Shown here in pieces: positions 35,751-44,036 of a stretch of DNA of 64,000 bases. The translations under genes were made by a program, and so were the position numbers. The stretch spans positions 374,736 to 438,735 of the forward strand of contig NZ_VHIQ01000001.1 of NCBI RefSeq assembly GCF_006494535.1, given 5' to 3'. Within the stretch, counting starts at the first letter, position 1. Each line of letters begins with the position of its first letter. Origin of the DNA: Paucihalobacter ruber (GTDB lineage: Bacteria; Bacteroidota; Bacteroidia; Flavobacteriales; Flavobacteriaceae). The notes below the pieces were generated by a model. It was given only the letters and a program-made list of their open reading frames with translations. It was not told where the DNA came from and searched no databases.

Positions 35751-37022
35751 TTGACCCACTTTAAAACAGGAATTGAATTTGCAAAACAACTCGACAAAAC
35801 CGATGTGTTAAGCGACTTCAGAAATCAGTTCCACATTCCTAAAAACCACCATGGCGATCCGCTCATTTATATGTGTGGAAATTCTCTTGGTTTACAACCT
35901 AAATCCACGCAAAGCTATATCAATCAAGAACTTGAAGACTGGGCTAATCTTGGTGTTGAAGGCCATACCCAAGCCAAAAATCCTTGGTTAAATTACCATG
36001 AATACCTAACCGGAAGTATGGCTCAAATTGTGGGTGCAAAACCTATTGAAGTGGTAGTGATGAACACCCTTACAGTGAATTTGCATCTCATGATGGTATC
36101 GTTTTACAAACCCACAAAATCACGTTATAAAATTTTAATTGAAGCAGATGCATTTCCCTCAGATAAATATGCCGTAGAATCGCAATTAAGACACCACGGA
36201 ATTAATGAAAAAGAAGGGCTTATCTTGTGGCATCCTCCGAAAGGTGAAAATTTAGCGAAATACGAAGATTTAGAGCAAATTCTAAAGCAAGAAGGCAACC
36301 AAATAGCACTTATTATGATAGGTGCGGTTAACTATTATACCGGGCAGTTTTTTGATTTAAAACACATAACGCAATTAGGGCATAAATACGGTTGCGTAGT
36401 AGGATTTGATTGTGCTCATGGCGCAGGCAATGTCGCATTAAATTTACACGAATCCGGTGCCGATTTCGCTACTTGGTGTACCTATAAATATTTAAATTCC
36501 GGACCCGGAAGTTTAAGCGGTTGTTTTGTTCACGAACGCCACGCTTATAACAAGGAACTCAACCGTTTTACAGGATGGTGGAGTCATAACAAAAATACAC
36601 GTTTTAAAATGCGCGACGATTTTGATTTGATGCCCGGTGCCGAAGGTTGGCAATTAAGCAATCCGCCCATTTTATCTATGGCAGCCATCAAGGCTTCCTT
36701 AGATATTTTTGAAGCAGCCACCATGCCCAAACTCATTGAAAAAAGTAAATTGCTTACAGGCTATTTTGAGTTCCTTCTCCATGAATTGCGAAGCGACCGC
36801 ATTCATATCATCACCCCAACAAACCCAGATGAACGTGGCTGCCAGCTATCAATTCAAGTAAAAAATGCCGATAAATCATTATTTAACCAATTAACTGAAG
36901 CGGGCGTTATTGCCGATTGGCGTGAGCCAGATGTAATTAGATGTGCGCCTACGCCTCTGTATAACCAATTTTTAGATGTTTACAACACAGTCAACATATT
37001 AAAATCGCTACTCAATGACTAA
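35751..37022 (+). CDS. kynU: kynureninase
   Basis: PLP enzyme that hydrolyses 3-hydroxykynurenine (or kynurenine) to 3-hydroxyanthranilate (or anthranilate) plus alanine. Family blocks are clear: YMCGNSLGLQP near residue 40, the aspartate in GFDCAHGAGN, the Schiff-base lysine Lys246 in CTYKYLNSGPG, and RFTGWWSHN. Length of 423 residues is normal. The start is TTG at 35751; an in-frame stop lies 24 bases upstream and no ATG precedes the conserved N terminus. Its end overlaps kmo by eight bases, and 3-hydroxykynurenine produced by Kmo is its expected substrate. Confidence 0.96.
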   Translation: MTHFKTGIEFAKQLDKTDVLSDFRNQFHIPKNHHGDPLIYMCGNSLGLQPKSTQSYINQELEDWANLGVEGHTQAKNPWLNYHEYLTGSMAQIVGAKPIEVVVMNTLTVNLHLMMVSFYKPTKSRYKILIEADAFPSDKYAVESQLRHHGINEKEGLILWHPPKGENLAKYEDLEQILKQEGNQIALIMIGAVNYYTGQFFDLKHITQLGHKYGCVVGFDCAHGAGNVALNLHESGADFATWCTYKYLNSGPGSLSGCFVHERHAYNKELNRFTGWWSHNKNTRFKMRDDFDLMPGAEGWQLSNPPILSMAAIKASLDIFEAATMPKLIEKSKLLTGYFEFLLHELRSDRIHIITPTNPDERGCQLSIQVKNADKSLFNQLTEAGVIADWREPDVIRCAPTPLYNQFLDVYNTVNILKSLLND

Positions 37023-38421
37023 ATCCAACAAACAACAAAACGTACTTATTATTGGTGCCGGATTGTGTGGCTCGTTATTGGCATTACGCTTGGGTCAGCG
37101 CGGTTATAATGTCACGGTTATGGAGAAGCGATCAGACTTGCGAAAAGTTAAAATAAGTGCAGGTCGCTCTATCAATTTGGCCTTTTCAGATCGCGGTAAC
37201 AAAGGCATTAAGTTGGTAGAATTAGAAAAAAAAGTACAGGAATTATGCATTCCAATGCACGGGCGAATGCTACACGACAGAGAAGGCAACACCATTATGT
37301 CTAATTACAGTGGCAGGTCTCATGAATATATCAATTCTATTTCTCGTGGCGATTTAAACGCCTTACTACTAGACGAAGCCGAAAAACACAAAAATGTGTC
37401 AATCTATTTTAATCGGGCTTGTACTTCGGTTGACTTTGAAAAAACAACCGCTTACTTTAAAGATCTTGAAAATAATAACGAATTTATTGAAGATGCCGAT
37501 GTTATCCTGGCTACAGATGGTGCTGGTTCGGTATTAAGACAGAGTTATTTCACCTCAAAAAAGTTTTTATTTAGTTTTTCGCAAAATTTCCTCACGCACG
37601 GCTATAAAGAATTAAGTATTTTACCGGCTGAAAACGGTGGCTACAAAACCTTTAAAAATGCGCTTCATATTTGGCCCAGAGGCGATTTTATGATCATTGC
37701 TTTGCCCAACCTAGATGGCAGTTTTACAGTTACGTTATTTTTGAGCTATGATGAAGGTGAATACAATTTCAACAATCTCACCACACCCGAAAGAGTGACC
37801 GATTTTTTTAAAAAAGAATTCCCTGATGCCCTCGAGTTAATGCCCAATCTAACCGAAGATTTTTTTAATAATCCAACAGCACCACTCGGAACGGTTAAGT
37901 GTCATCCTTGGCACTACAAAGGCAACACCTTGTTGCTGGGCGATGCAGCACACGCCATTGTGCCTTTTTACGGTCAAGGTATGAATGCATCGTTTGAAGA
38001 CGTAGTAGAATTAGATGCCGTATTAGATCAATATGAAGGCAACTGGGAAAGAGTTTTCACAGAATATGAAAAGACCAGAAAAAAAGACACCGATGCCATT
38101 GCCGATTTGGCCATAGATAACTTCCATGAAATGAAAGACCATGTTGCTAACCCCATATTCCAGGAAAAACGCAAAATTGAAATGGTTCTTGAAAAAGAAT
38201 TCCCAAACCATTATTCGTCTAAATATAGTTTGGTTACCTTTAATGAACATATTGGCTATAGGGAAGCTATGTTACGTGGTCGTGCTCAGGATAAAGCCAT
38301 TCTAAGTTTGCTGTATGACGATAAAAATTTCATTATAAAAGATTTAAAAGAACTTTTAAATAAAGTAAATAACCATGCCGAAACTATTTTAAAACAAGAT
38401 GAAATAGCCGGATTAAAATAA
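37015..38421 (+). CDS. kmo: kynurenine 3-monooxygenase
   Basis: FAD-dependent hydroxylase converting L-kynurenine to 3-hydroxykynurenine with NADPH and O2. The dinucleotide fold is at residues 11-40 ([19 protein letters not shown]...VMEKR); the substrate/FAD region [14 protein letters not shown], the second FAD motif [15 protein letters not shown], and [22 protein letters not shown] follow. The 468-residue length and C-terminal helices fit the KMO family. It is translationally coupled to kynU, and five bases separate it from the RidA gene. Confidence 0.96.
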   Translation: MTKSNKQQNVLIIGAGLCGSLLALRLGQRGYNVTVMEKRSDLRKVKISAGRSINLAFSDRGNKGIKLVELEKKVQELCIPMHGRMLHDREGNTIMSNYSGRSHEYINSISRGDLNALLLDEAEKHKNVSIYFNRACTSVDFEKTTAYFKDLENNNEFIEDADVILATDGAGSVLRQSYFTSKKFLFSFSQNFLTHGYKELSILPAENGGYKTFKNALHIWPRGDFMIIALPNLDGSFTVTLFLSYDEGEYNFNNLTTPERVTDFFKKEFPDALELMPNLTEDFFNNPTAPLGTVKCHPWHYKGNTLLLGDAAHAIVPFYGQGMNASFEDVVELDAVLDQYEGNWERVFTEYEKTRKKDTDAIADLAIDNFHEMKDHVANPIFQEKRKIEMVLEKEFPNHYSSKYSLVTFNEHIGYREAMLRGRAQDKAILSLLYDDKNFIIKDLKELLNKVNNHAETILKQDEIAGLK

Positions 38422-38426
38422 TTGAT

Positions 38427-38843
38427 ATGTCAAATCAAACCGTAACACCCAGAGGTGCTTATCCGCATGTAAAAGTGGTAGGTAATTGGATTTTTGTTTC
38501 TGGAACCAGCTCAAGAAGACCCGATAACACAATTGCAGGCGTTGATATCATTGATGAAATGGGCACCAAACGCTTAAATATTGAAGTCCAAACCCGAGAA
38601 GTCTTAAACAATATCAATCGAAATTTGGAAAGCGTAGGAGCCAGCCTTAAAGATGTGGTAGACGTCACTACATTTTTAGTTAATATGAACGACTTTGCCG
38701 GGTATAACAAGGCCTATGCAGAGTTTTTTAATAAAGAAACCGGTCCTGCCAGAACTACCGTAGCGGTGCATCAATTACCACATCCTGATTTGGTGGTTGA
38801 GATTAAAGCCACTGCCTTCCTGCGAACGCCGGAATCTCTATAG
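38427..38843 (+). CDS. RidA-family protein, probable 2-aminomuconate deaminase
   Basis: A 138-residue RidA/YjgF fold protein. Conserved pieces are VSGTSSRR near residue 30, [24 protein letters not shown], and the arginine-bearing [26 protein letters not shown]. RidA members hydrolyse enamines/imines; 2-aminomuconate deaminases of nitrobenzoate and tryptophan degraders belong to this family. Given the neighbours that make 2-aminomuconate, I infer deamination to 4-oxalocrotonate. A generic RidA housekeeping role is the alternative. Confidence 0.85.
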   Translation: MSNQTVTPRGAYPHVKVVGNWIFVSGTSSRRPDNTIAGVDIIDEMGTKRLNIEVQTREVLNNINRNLESVGASLKDVVDVTTFLVNMNDFAGYNKAYAEFFNKETGPARTTVAVHQLPHPDLVVEIKATAFLRTPESL

Positions 38844-38895
38844 AAAGAAAAAAATAATTTTAACATCTCCTTGGAGTAAAAATATTTCTGATTTC

Positions 38896-40395
38896 GTGGC
38901 AAGTAGTAATATAAAAGATGAGATTCCTGCTTTCCTGTCTACCGGTCAGGCTGGCGTAGGAATACAAAACTTCATCAACGGCAAATTTCAAAATCCAATC
39001 CTCAACAATTGGATAGATAATTATTGCCCGGCTAACGGTGAAATTTATGGTAAAATTCCAAACTCGAGTCATGAAGATATAGAAATGGCCTATCTGGCGG
39101 CGCAAGAGGCTTTTCCTGCTTGGTCACAAACCACTTTAGACGAACGGAGTCGTATCCTCATTAAAATTTCAGAATTACTGGAAGCTAACCTGCAACGTTT
39201 CGCCGAAGCCGAATCTATAGACAATGGCAAACCCATTAGTCTGGCTAAAACCGTAGATATACCCAGAGCTGCCAGCAACTTTAGATTTTTTGCCAATGCC
39301 ATTACCCAATTTGCCAGTGAAAGTCATGAAAGCGTTGGGTATAATGCCATCAACTACACATTGCGTCAACCCATTGGCGTGGTAGGTTGTATTTCGCCAT
39401 GGAACCTTCCACTCTATCTGTTTACCTGGAAAATTGCACCTGCCATAGCTGCAGGTAATTGCGTGATAGCCAAACCCAGCGAAGTCACTCCGGTTACGGC
39501 CTATTTATTGGGTGAATTGTGCAACGAAGCCGGTTTACCAAAGGGCGTTTTAAACATTGTTCACGGTCTTGGAAATACCACAGGACAAGCCATAATAGAA
39601 CATCCAAATATTAAAGCCATTTCGTTTACAGGTGGTACGTCTACCGGCGCACATATAGCAAAAGTAGCAGCGCCCATGTTTAAAAAATTATCACTTGAAC
39701 TAGGTGGTAAAAATCCAAACATCATTTTTGCCGATTGCGATTATGAAGACATGCTGTCTACAACTGTGCGTTCGTCGTTTGCTAATCAAGGTCAGATATG
39801 CCTTTGCGGAAGTCGGATTTTTGTGGAAACGACCATTTATGAAAAATTTAAAACCGATTTTGTTACAAAAGTCAAACAGCTCAAAGTGGGGCACCCTTCA
39901 GAATCAGCAACTAATATTGGCGCATTGGTATCTCAACCACATCTTGAAAAAGTGTTACGCTATATTGAAATTGCCCAAGAGGAAAACGGTACTATTTTGT
40001 GTGGCGGTACCAAAGTAACGATTGAAGGATTTGAAAACGGTTATTACCTGGAGCCAACCGTTATAGAAGTTACTACCGATGAATGTACGGTGAATCAAGA
40101 CGAAATTTTTGGTCCTGTGGTTACCATTATGCCATTTAAAACTGAAGAAGAAGTGCTTGAAATGGCAAACAAAGTAAAATATGGCTTATCGGCAACACTT
40201 TGGACCAACGATTTAACCCGAACCATGAGAATGACACAAAAATTGCAATCAGGAATTGTCTGGGTAAATACCTGGATGTTAAGAGATTTAAGAACCCCTT
40301 TTGGTGGCGTTAAAGCTTCCGGCATTGGGCGTGAAGGTGGTTTTGAGGCTTTGCGCTTTTTTACAGAGGCTAAGAATGTGTGTATTAAATATTAA
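38896..40395 (+). CDS. aldehyde dehydrogenase, probable 2-aminomuconate 6-semialdehyde dehydrogenase
   Basis: NAD-dependent ALDH of the 2-hydroxymuconic semialdehyde dehydrogenase group, expected to oxidise 2-aminomuconate semialdehyde from the ACMSD step. Visible: GCISPWNLPLYLFTWK, AGNCVIAKPSEVTP, SFTGGTSTG, the general-base Glu in SLELGGKNPN and the catalytic Cys in NQGQICLCGSRIF, and the C-terminal PFGGVKASGIGREGG. Family homology starts only at IQNFINGKF (about base 38964). No ATG lies between there and the RidA gene; the GTG at 38896 is my best guess, with a TTG at 38797 inside the RidA gene as alternative. A palindrome (38923-38963) is translated within the N-terminal extension. Confidence 0.9.
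   Translation: MASSNIKDEIPAFLSTGQAGVGIQNFINGKFQNPILNNWIDNYCPANGEIYGKIPNSSHEDIEMAYLAAQEAFPAWSQTTLDERSRILIKISELLEANLQRFAEAESIDNGKPISLAKTVDIPRAASNFRFFANAITQFASESHESVGYNAINYTLRQPIGVVGCISPWNLPLYLFTWKIAPAIAAGNCVIAKPSEVTPVTAYLLGELCNEAGLPKGVLNIVHGLGNTTGQAIIEHPNIKAISFTGGTSTGAHIAKVAAPMFKKLSLELGGKNPNIIFADCDYEDMLSTTVRSSFANQGQICLCGSRIFVETTIYEKFKTDFVTKVKQLKVGHPSESATNIGALVSQPHLEKVLRYIEIAQEENGTILCGGTKVTIEGFENGYYLEPTVIEVTTDECTVNQDEIFGPVVTIMPFKTEEEVLEMANKVKYGLSATLWTNDLTRTMRMTQKLQSGIVWVNTWMLRDLRTPFGGVKASGIGREGGFEALRFFTEAKNVCIKY
38923..38963. repeat. imperfect palindrome between ridA and the ALDH core
   Basis: Arms ATTCCT/AGGAAT enclose CCTG...CAGG and a central ACCGGT, giving a 41-base imperfect hairpin. The ten bases GAGATTCCTG at its left edge (38920-38929) recur at 57571-57580, at the edge of another ATTCCTG palindrome. 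This points to a dispersed intergenic palindrome family. Confidence 0.5.
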
Positions 40396-40485
40396 ACAAG
40401 AAAATAGAAGAAAGAGAAGAGAAAATAGACTTTTTATCATCTCTTGTCTCTTATCTCTTTTCTCTTTTCTCTTATCTAAAAAAAC
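40396..40485. repeat. purine-rich/pyrimidine-rich tract between ALDH and SDR genes
   Basis: The left third is almost pure purine (GAAGAAAGAGAAGAGAAAAT) and the right half almost pure TC-rich (TCTCTTTTCTCTTTTCTCTT). The halves are roughly complementary, so the transcript could form a long AU-rich hairpin; no other feature is seen in this 90-bp gap. Confidence 0.45.
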
Positions 40486-41268
40486 ATGGATTTAAAACTA
40501 AACAACAAATACGCCTTGGTCTGCGGTAGCACAGCAGGTATTGGAAAAGCAACAGCAATCTCATTGGCCAATGAAGGCGCCATTGTAACCTTGCTGGCAC
40601 GAAATGAAGACAAATTAAAAACGGTTCTGGCTCAATTACCACAACCCGAAAAACACAACTATATTATTGCCGATTTTTCCAATCCGATGAAACTAAAAGA
40701 AAAAGTGGAAAATTTTATCAGTTCTCATCATGGCTTTCATATTTTGGTAAATAATACCGGCGGACCAAGAAGTGGTGCTGTTTTATCAGCCACTATCGAA
40801 GAATTTGAAAACGCCTTTACCAACCATTTAAAATGTAATCACGTCTTGGCACAGGCAACCATTCCGTTTATGAAAAGTGAAGGTTTTGGTCGTATTATCA
40901 ACGTGATTTCTACATCGGTTAAAGAACCCATTCCGGGTTTAGGAGTTAGCAATACCATTAGAGGCGCGGTTGGTAACTGGAGTAAAACGCTCGCAGGAGA
41001 AGTTGCCGAATTTGGTATAACGGTCAATAATGTTTTACCGGGATTTACAGAAACTGAACGCCTTACCGAAATCATCATTATTAAAGCCAAGGCCGAAAAC
41101 AAAACAACTGAGGATATGGCCGAAATCATGAAGCATTATACACCTGCCAAACGCTTTGCCCAGCCCGGAGAACTGGCCGATGCCATTTCATTTTTAGCTA
41201 GTGAACGCGCCGCTTATATTAATGGCATTAATTTACCTATTGATGGCGGACGCACCAAATCTTTGTAA
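40486..41268 (+). CDS. SDR-family protein with altered catalytic residues
   Basis: A 260-residue short-chain dehydrogenase/reductase fold. The cofactor motif is CGSTAGIGKA (TGxxxGIG-like, residues 14-23), with NNTGGP near 90 and the serine of INVISTSVKE near 138. The usual YxxxK is replaced: the aligned stretch reads GVSNTIRGAV, with Ser for Tyr and Arg for Lys. The C-terminal block NNVLPGFTETERL and INLPIDGGR is normal. Classical dehydrogenase chemistry is therefore doubtful, though an SDR subgroup carrying SNT.R here exists. It lies inside the kynurenine cluster; its step is unknown. Confidence 0.88.
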   Translation: MDLKLNNKYALVCGSTAGIGKATAISLANEGAIVTLLARNEDKLKTVLAQLPQPEKHNYIIADFSNPMKLKEKVENFISSHHGFHILVNNTGGPRSGAVLSATIEEFENAFTNHLKCNHVLAQATIPFMKSEGFGRIINVISTSVKEPIPGLGVSNTIRGAVGNWSKTLAGEVAEFGITVNNVLPGFTETERLTEIIIIKAKAENKTTEDMAEIMKHYTPAKRFAQPGELADAISFLASERAAYINGINLPIDGGRTKSL

Positions 41269-41328
41269 ATAATGATGCGGGTGAACTAGATGATTATGTT
41301 CAATTTTATTCGTAATTTTAATGCGCGT

Positions 41329-41436
41329 GAGGGATGGCAGCGGCATCCTTTTTTGTAAGTTGCAGCAAAGCGAAACTGAAACAAAAAAGATACAGCGAAC
41401 AGCCCGGACCCCCAACTTGTTTGGTGGGGCACGCCC
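41329..41436 (+). repeat. structured intergenic element (GGATGGCAGCGGCATCC type)
   Basis: Within the 183-bp gap between the SDR and dioxygenase genes. It contains hairpin GGATG-GCAGCGG-CATCC (41332-41348), a TTTTTTGT run (41349-41356) complementary to ACAAAAAA (41381-41388), then GATACAGCGAACAGCCCGG and a third hairpin CCCC...GGGG (41409-41429). From memory, blocks of the form GAGGGATGGCAGCGGCATCCTTTTTT...GATACAGCGGACAGCCCGG recur between genes in many Flavobacteriaceae. The first hairpin plus T run looks like a terminator. No convincing protein is encoded in either strand. Confidence 0.55.
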
Positions 41437-41451
41437 AAAAAACAAAAAATC

Positions 41452-41985
41452 ATGAGCAAATTAGTAACACCTTTAAATTTTAAGGCCTGGATTGACGAAC
41501 ATCGTCATTTGCTAAAACCACCCGTTGGTAACAAAGTGGTTTGGAAAAATACCGATTACATCGTCATGGTAGTTGGAGGCCCAAATAGCAGAAAAGACTA
41601 CCACTACAACGAAACGCCTGAATTTTTCTATCAAATTGAAGGTGATATGGTACTTAAAATAATGGTAGATGGCAAGCCTGTTGATGTACCCATTAACGAA
41701 GGGGATATTTATGTGCTACCTCCCAAAGTACCGCATTCACCTCAAAGAAAAGCAAATACTGTGGGTTTGGTAATTGAGTATCCACGCTCGAAGAAAATGA
41801 AAGATGCTTTAGAATGGTACTGCGAAAATTGCAACCATCAGCTCTACCGCAAAACCTTTAAACTAGCCAATATTGAAACCGATATGCCGGTTATTTTCGA
41901 CAAATTCTACAGTAGCGAAAAGAAGCGTACCTGTAAAAAATGTGGCACTGTTATGCAACCACCTGCAAAACCTAATATTGACTAA
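41452..41985 (+). CDS. nbaC: 3-hydroxyanthranilate 3,4-dioxygenase
   Basis: Fe(II) cupin enzyme that opens 3-hydroxyanthranilate to 2-amino-3-carboxymuconate semialdehyde (ACMS). The iron ligands His51, Glu57 and His95 are at the same numbers as in the Cupriavidus (Ralstonia) metallidurans enzyme. The bacterial second, rubredoxin-like metal site is also present: Cys124 and Cys127 (CENC) with Cys161 and Cys164 (CKKC). Length of 177 residues is standard. It feeds the ACMSD-type decarboxylase encoded 11 bases downstream. Confidence 0.97.
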   Translation: MSKLVTPLNFKAWIDEHRHLLKPPVGNKVVWKNTDYIVMVVGGPNSRKDYHYNETPEFFYQIEGDMVLKIMVDGKPVDVPINEGDIYVLPPKVPHSPQRKANTVGLVIEYPRSKKMKDALEWYCENCNHQLYRKTFKLANIETDMPVIFDKFYSSEKKRTCKKCGTVMQPPAKPNID

Positions 41986-41996
41986 ATGTCTAATGT

Positions 41997-43085
41997 ATGA
42001 ACAAAACACGCAAATTGCGTATTAACGGGCATTCGCATTTATTGCCATACCCTGAAGAAATTCCTCCATTTATGCAGGAAAAAGGAATTTTTTGGGTTGA
42101 TAAAGACCGTAAATTTATGCTGCAAAAAGACTGGAATCGGCCAATAACTGACTCAAGCTTTTTTCTTGACGAAAAACTCACCTGGATGGAGCGTTTCAAA
42201 CTAGACCATGCGGTTGTACTTAATTTATCGCAATTGTATGGTAACGGATTGCGCGTTGAAGAAATGAAACAAGCCTTGCGATTTCAAAACGATTTTAATG
42301 CACGCATCCAGCACGACCATCCTTCAAAATTTACCTGTGGTTTTGTAGTGCATCCGGGACTGATAAAAAGTGCCATGTGGGAAATGGAACGCTGCGTTGA
42401 AGAACTTGGTCTTCAGTTACTTTGTTTACCAACCCATTATATGGATACAATAGGTACTTGGCGTTGTATTTTTGATGAAGAAAACGAACCCTTGTTTGAA
42501 TTGGCGAGTCACTACAATTTAGCTGTTGAAATTCATCCTTATGACGGCGAAAAATTTATCAAACTTGAAAACACAGCCTGGCGCTTCCACCTTATATGGA
42601 TGCTGGCGCAATGCGCCGATGCCTATCACTTTTTAACTTTAAACGGATATCAGGAAAAATTTCCTAATATGCGTACCTGCTTTGCCCATGGCGGTCAGTT
42701 AGCACAAATAAATTTGGGACGACGTATACAAGGATTTGATGGTCGCCCCGATTTGTTTGAAGGCAAAATCCACCCGAGAAAAGCCGTTGGCCATAAAAAT
42801 ATTTTCTTTGACACATTGGTGCATGATACCGGATCTTTAGCCTTACTGATAAAAAATCAAGGTAGTAAACAAGTACTCATGGGCTTAGATGATCCGTATC
42901 CTTTGGGCGAAATGGAAAGTGCAAAACAATCGTCTTACCCGGGGAAAATTCTTGATTTGGCCTTAGAACAAAAAATCATCAATCAAAAGGAATACGATGC
43001 CATTTGGGAGGATAATGTTATAAAATGGCTTTGTGGTGACGACCAGGCAGCCACAAATAAATTATTAAACAGAATTTTAGCTTAA
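41997..43085 (+). CDS. ACMSD-type amidohydrolase (aminocarboxymuconate-semialdehyde decarboxylase)
   Basis: Zinc-dependent non-oxidative decarboxylase of the amidohydrolase superfamily that converts ACMS to 2-aminomuconate semialdehyde, diverting it from quinolinate. Metal ligands are His12 and His14 (NGHSHLLP), His180 (EIHPYDG) and Asp298 in MGLDDPYPLGE; His231 (FAHGG) fits the catalytic histidine. Length is 362 residues, similar to other bacterial ACMSDs. Position directly after the dioxygenase fits the pathway. Its stop overlaps the methyltransferase start (TAATG). Confidence 0.92.
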   Translation: MNKTRKLRINGHSHLLPYPEEIPPFMQEKGIFWVDKDRKFMLQKDWNRPITDSSFFLDEKLTWMERFKLDHAVVLNLSQLYGNGLRVEEMKQALRFQNDFNARIQHDHPSKFTCGFVVHPGLIKSAMWEMERCVEELGLQLLCLPTHYMDTIGTWRCIFDEENEPLFELASHYNLAVEIHPYDGEKFIKLENTAWRFHLIWMLAQCADAYHFLTLNGYQEKFPNMRTCFAHGGQLAQINLGRRIQGFDGRPDLFEGKIHPRKAVGHKNIFFDTLVHDTGSLALLIKNQGSKQVLMGLDDPYPLGEMESAKQSSYPGKILDLALEQKIINQKEYDAIWEDNVIKWLCGDDQAATNKLLNRILA

Positions 43086-43726
43086 TGGAATTTATTTCGG
43101 AAGATTTAGACAACTACATTGTTAATCACAGCGAAGACGAACCCGAATTACTAAAACAACTCAGCAGGGAAACCCACTTAAAAATTCTACAACCACGCAT
43201 GTTGAGTGGTCATTACCAAGGCAGATTGTTGAGTTTGATATCTAAAATAATCAATCCAAAGGCCATTTTAGAGATTGGTACTTACACCGGTTATTCGGCT
43301 TTATGCCTCGCAGAAGGTCTTCAAAACAGCGGTGTTTTACACACTATAGATATTAATGAAGAGTTATACGATTTTCAACGTAAATATTTCGATGCATCAC
43401 CCTTTGGTAAACAGATGATTCAACATGTGGGCAATGCCGTTGAAATTATTAACACTATAGATAGTCAATTTGATTTGGTATTTATCGACGCCGATAAAGA
43501 AGATTATCCAACTTATTTTGAGTTGATCATCGACAAACTTAATCCCGGCGGTATTATTTTATCAGACAACGTCTTGTGGAGCGGAAAAGTAATAGAGCCT
43601 TTAGTTGAAGGCGACGAAGCTACCAAGGCCTTGATACAATACAATCAAATGCTGAAAGATGACCCAAGAATTGAAACTGTAGTGCTTCCCGTGCGCGATG
43701 GTCTTACTATTAGCAGAAAAAAATAA
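43085..43726 (+). CDS. class I SAM-dependent O-methyltransferase (catechol OMT-like)
   Basis: A 213-residue methyltransferase of the caffeoyl-CoA/catechol OMT family (Methyltransf_3). SAM-binding motif EIGTYTGYSALCLAEGL near residue 60, acidic HTIDIN, metal-site FIDADKEDYPTYFE near 140, and DNVLWSGKV are visible. It is translationally coupled to the ACMSD gene, implying co-expression with kynurenine breakdown, perhaps methylating an o-aminophenol or catechol intermediate. That substrate guess is inference only. Confidence 0.9.
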   Translation: MEFISEDLDNYIVNHSEDEPELLKQLSRETHLKILQPRMLSGHYQGRLLSLISKIINPKAILEIGTYTGYSALCLAEGLQNSGVLHTIDINEELYDFQRKYFDASPFGKQMIQHVGNAVEIINTIDSQFDLVFIDADKEDYPTYFELIIDKLNPGGIILSDNVLWSGKVIEPLVEGDEATKALIQYNQMLKDDPRIETVVLPVRDGLTISRKK

Positions 43727-43729
43727 GTC

Positions 43730-44020
43730 TTAAAGTTTGCGTTTTACAGAACCGGTAAGTTCTTGTATTTCGTCTTTAACTTTATTAACCTCTTCGGTGA
43801 TATCTTTGGTTATAGACGTATCAACACCGGACTTCTCGGCACTTTTTGTTATTTCATTTTTAATATCACTGCTAGCATGTTTAACCATGTTGATTCCTTT
43901 GCCCAAGCCTCTGGCAATTTCAGGAATTTTATCGGCACCAAAAAGCATCACCACGATTAACAGGATGAAAATAATTTCGGTGGTACCAATAAAGAGTATA
44001 ACGTTAAAAATGGGATTCAT
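43730..44020 (-). CDS. tatA: twin-arginine translocase subunit TatA/TatE
   Basis: Small Tat pore-forming subunit, 96 residues from the ATG at 44020. It has the N-terminal helix (NVILFIGTTEIIFILLIVVMLFG), the FGADKIPEIARGLGKG hinge and amphipathic helix, then a charged tail (EITEEVNK..., KDEIQELTGSVKRKL). I reject a start five codons upstream (ATG at 44035) because it precedes the TATATTTG promoter box. No tatC is nearby, as is often the case in Bacteroidota. Confidence 0.93.
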   Translation of the reverse strand: MNPIFNVILFIGTTEIIFILLIVVMLFGADKIPEIARGLGKGINMVKHASSDIKNEITKSAEKSGVDTSITKDITEEVNKVKDEIQELTGSVKRKL

Positions 44021-44024
44021 GATG

Positions 44025-44032
44025 CAAATATA
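44025..44032 (-). promoter_or_regulatory. -7 promoter box (TATATTTG) for tatA
   Basis: TATATTTG on the minus strand with only four bases (CATC) before the tatA ATG, so the mRNA is probably leaderless. A TTG about 19 bases upstream could be the -33 element and lies within the terminator hairpin of the preceding gene. Confidence 0.6.
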
Positions 44033-44036
44033 CATA

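Noticed and set aside
38797-38843. RidA-ALDH overlap as a gene fusion
   Set aside because: The two are in different frames and the overlap exists only if an improbable TTG start is used.
40396-40485. Purine/pyrimidine tract as a CRISPR leader or origin
   Set aside because: It has no repeats with spacers, no DnaA boxes and lies between two operon genes.
41233-41445. 70-residue minus-strand frame over the SDR-dioxygenase gap
   Set aside because: It runs through the hairpin element and starts at the edge of the dioxygenase gene; composition is not protein-like and it overlaps the end of the SDR gene antisense.
35751-43726. Cluster read as de novo NAD synthesis from tryptophan
   Set aside because: ACMSD and the semialdehyde dehydrogenase divert ACMS from quinolinate, and no nadC is present here.
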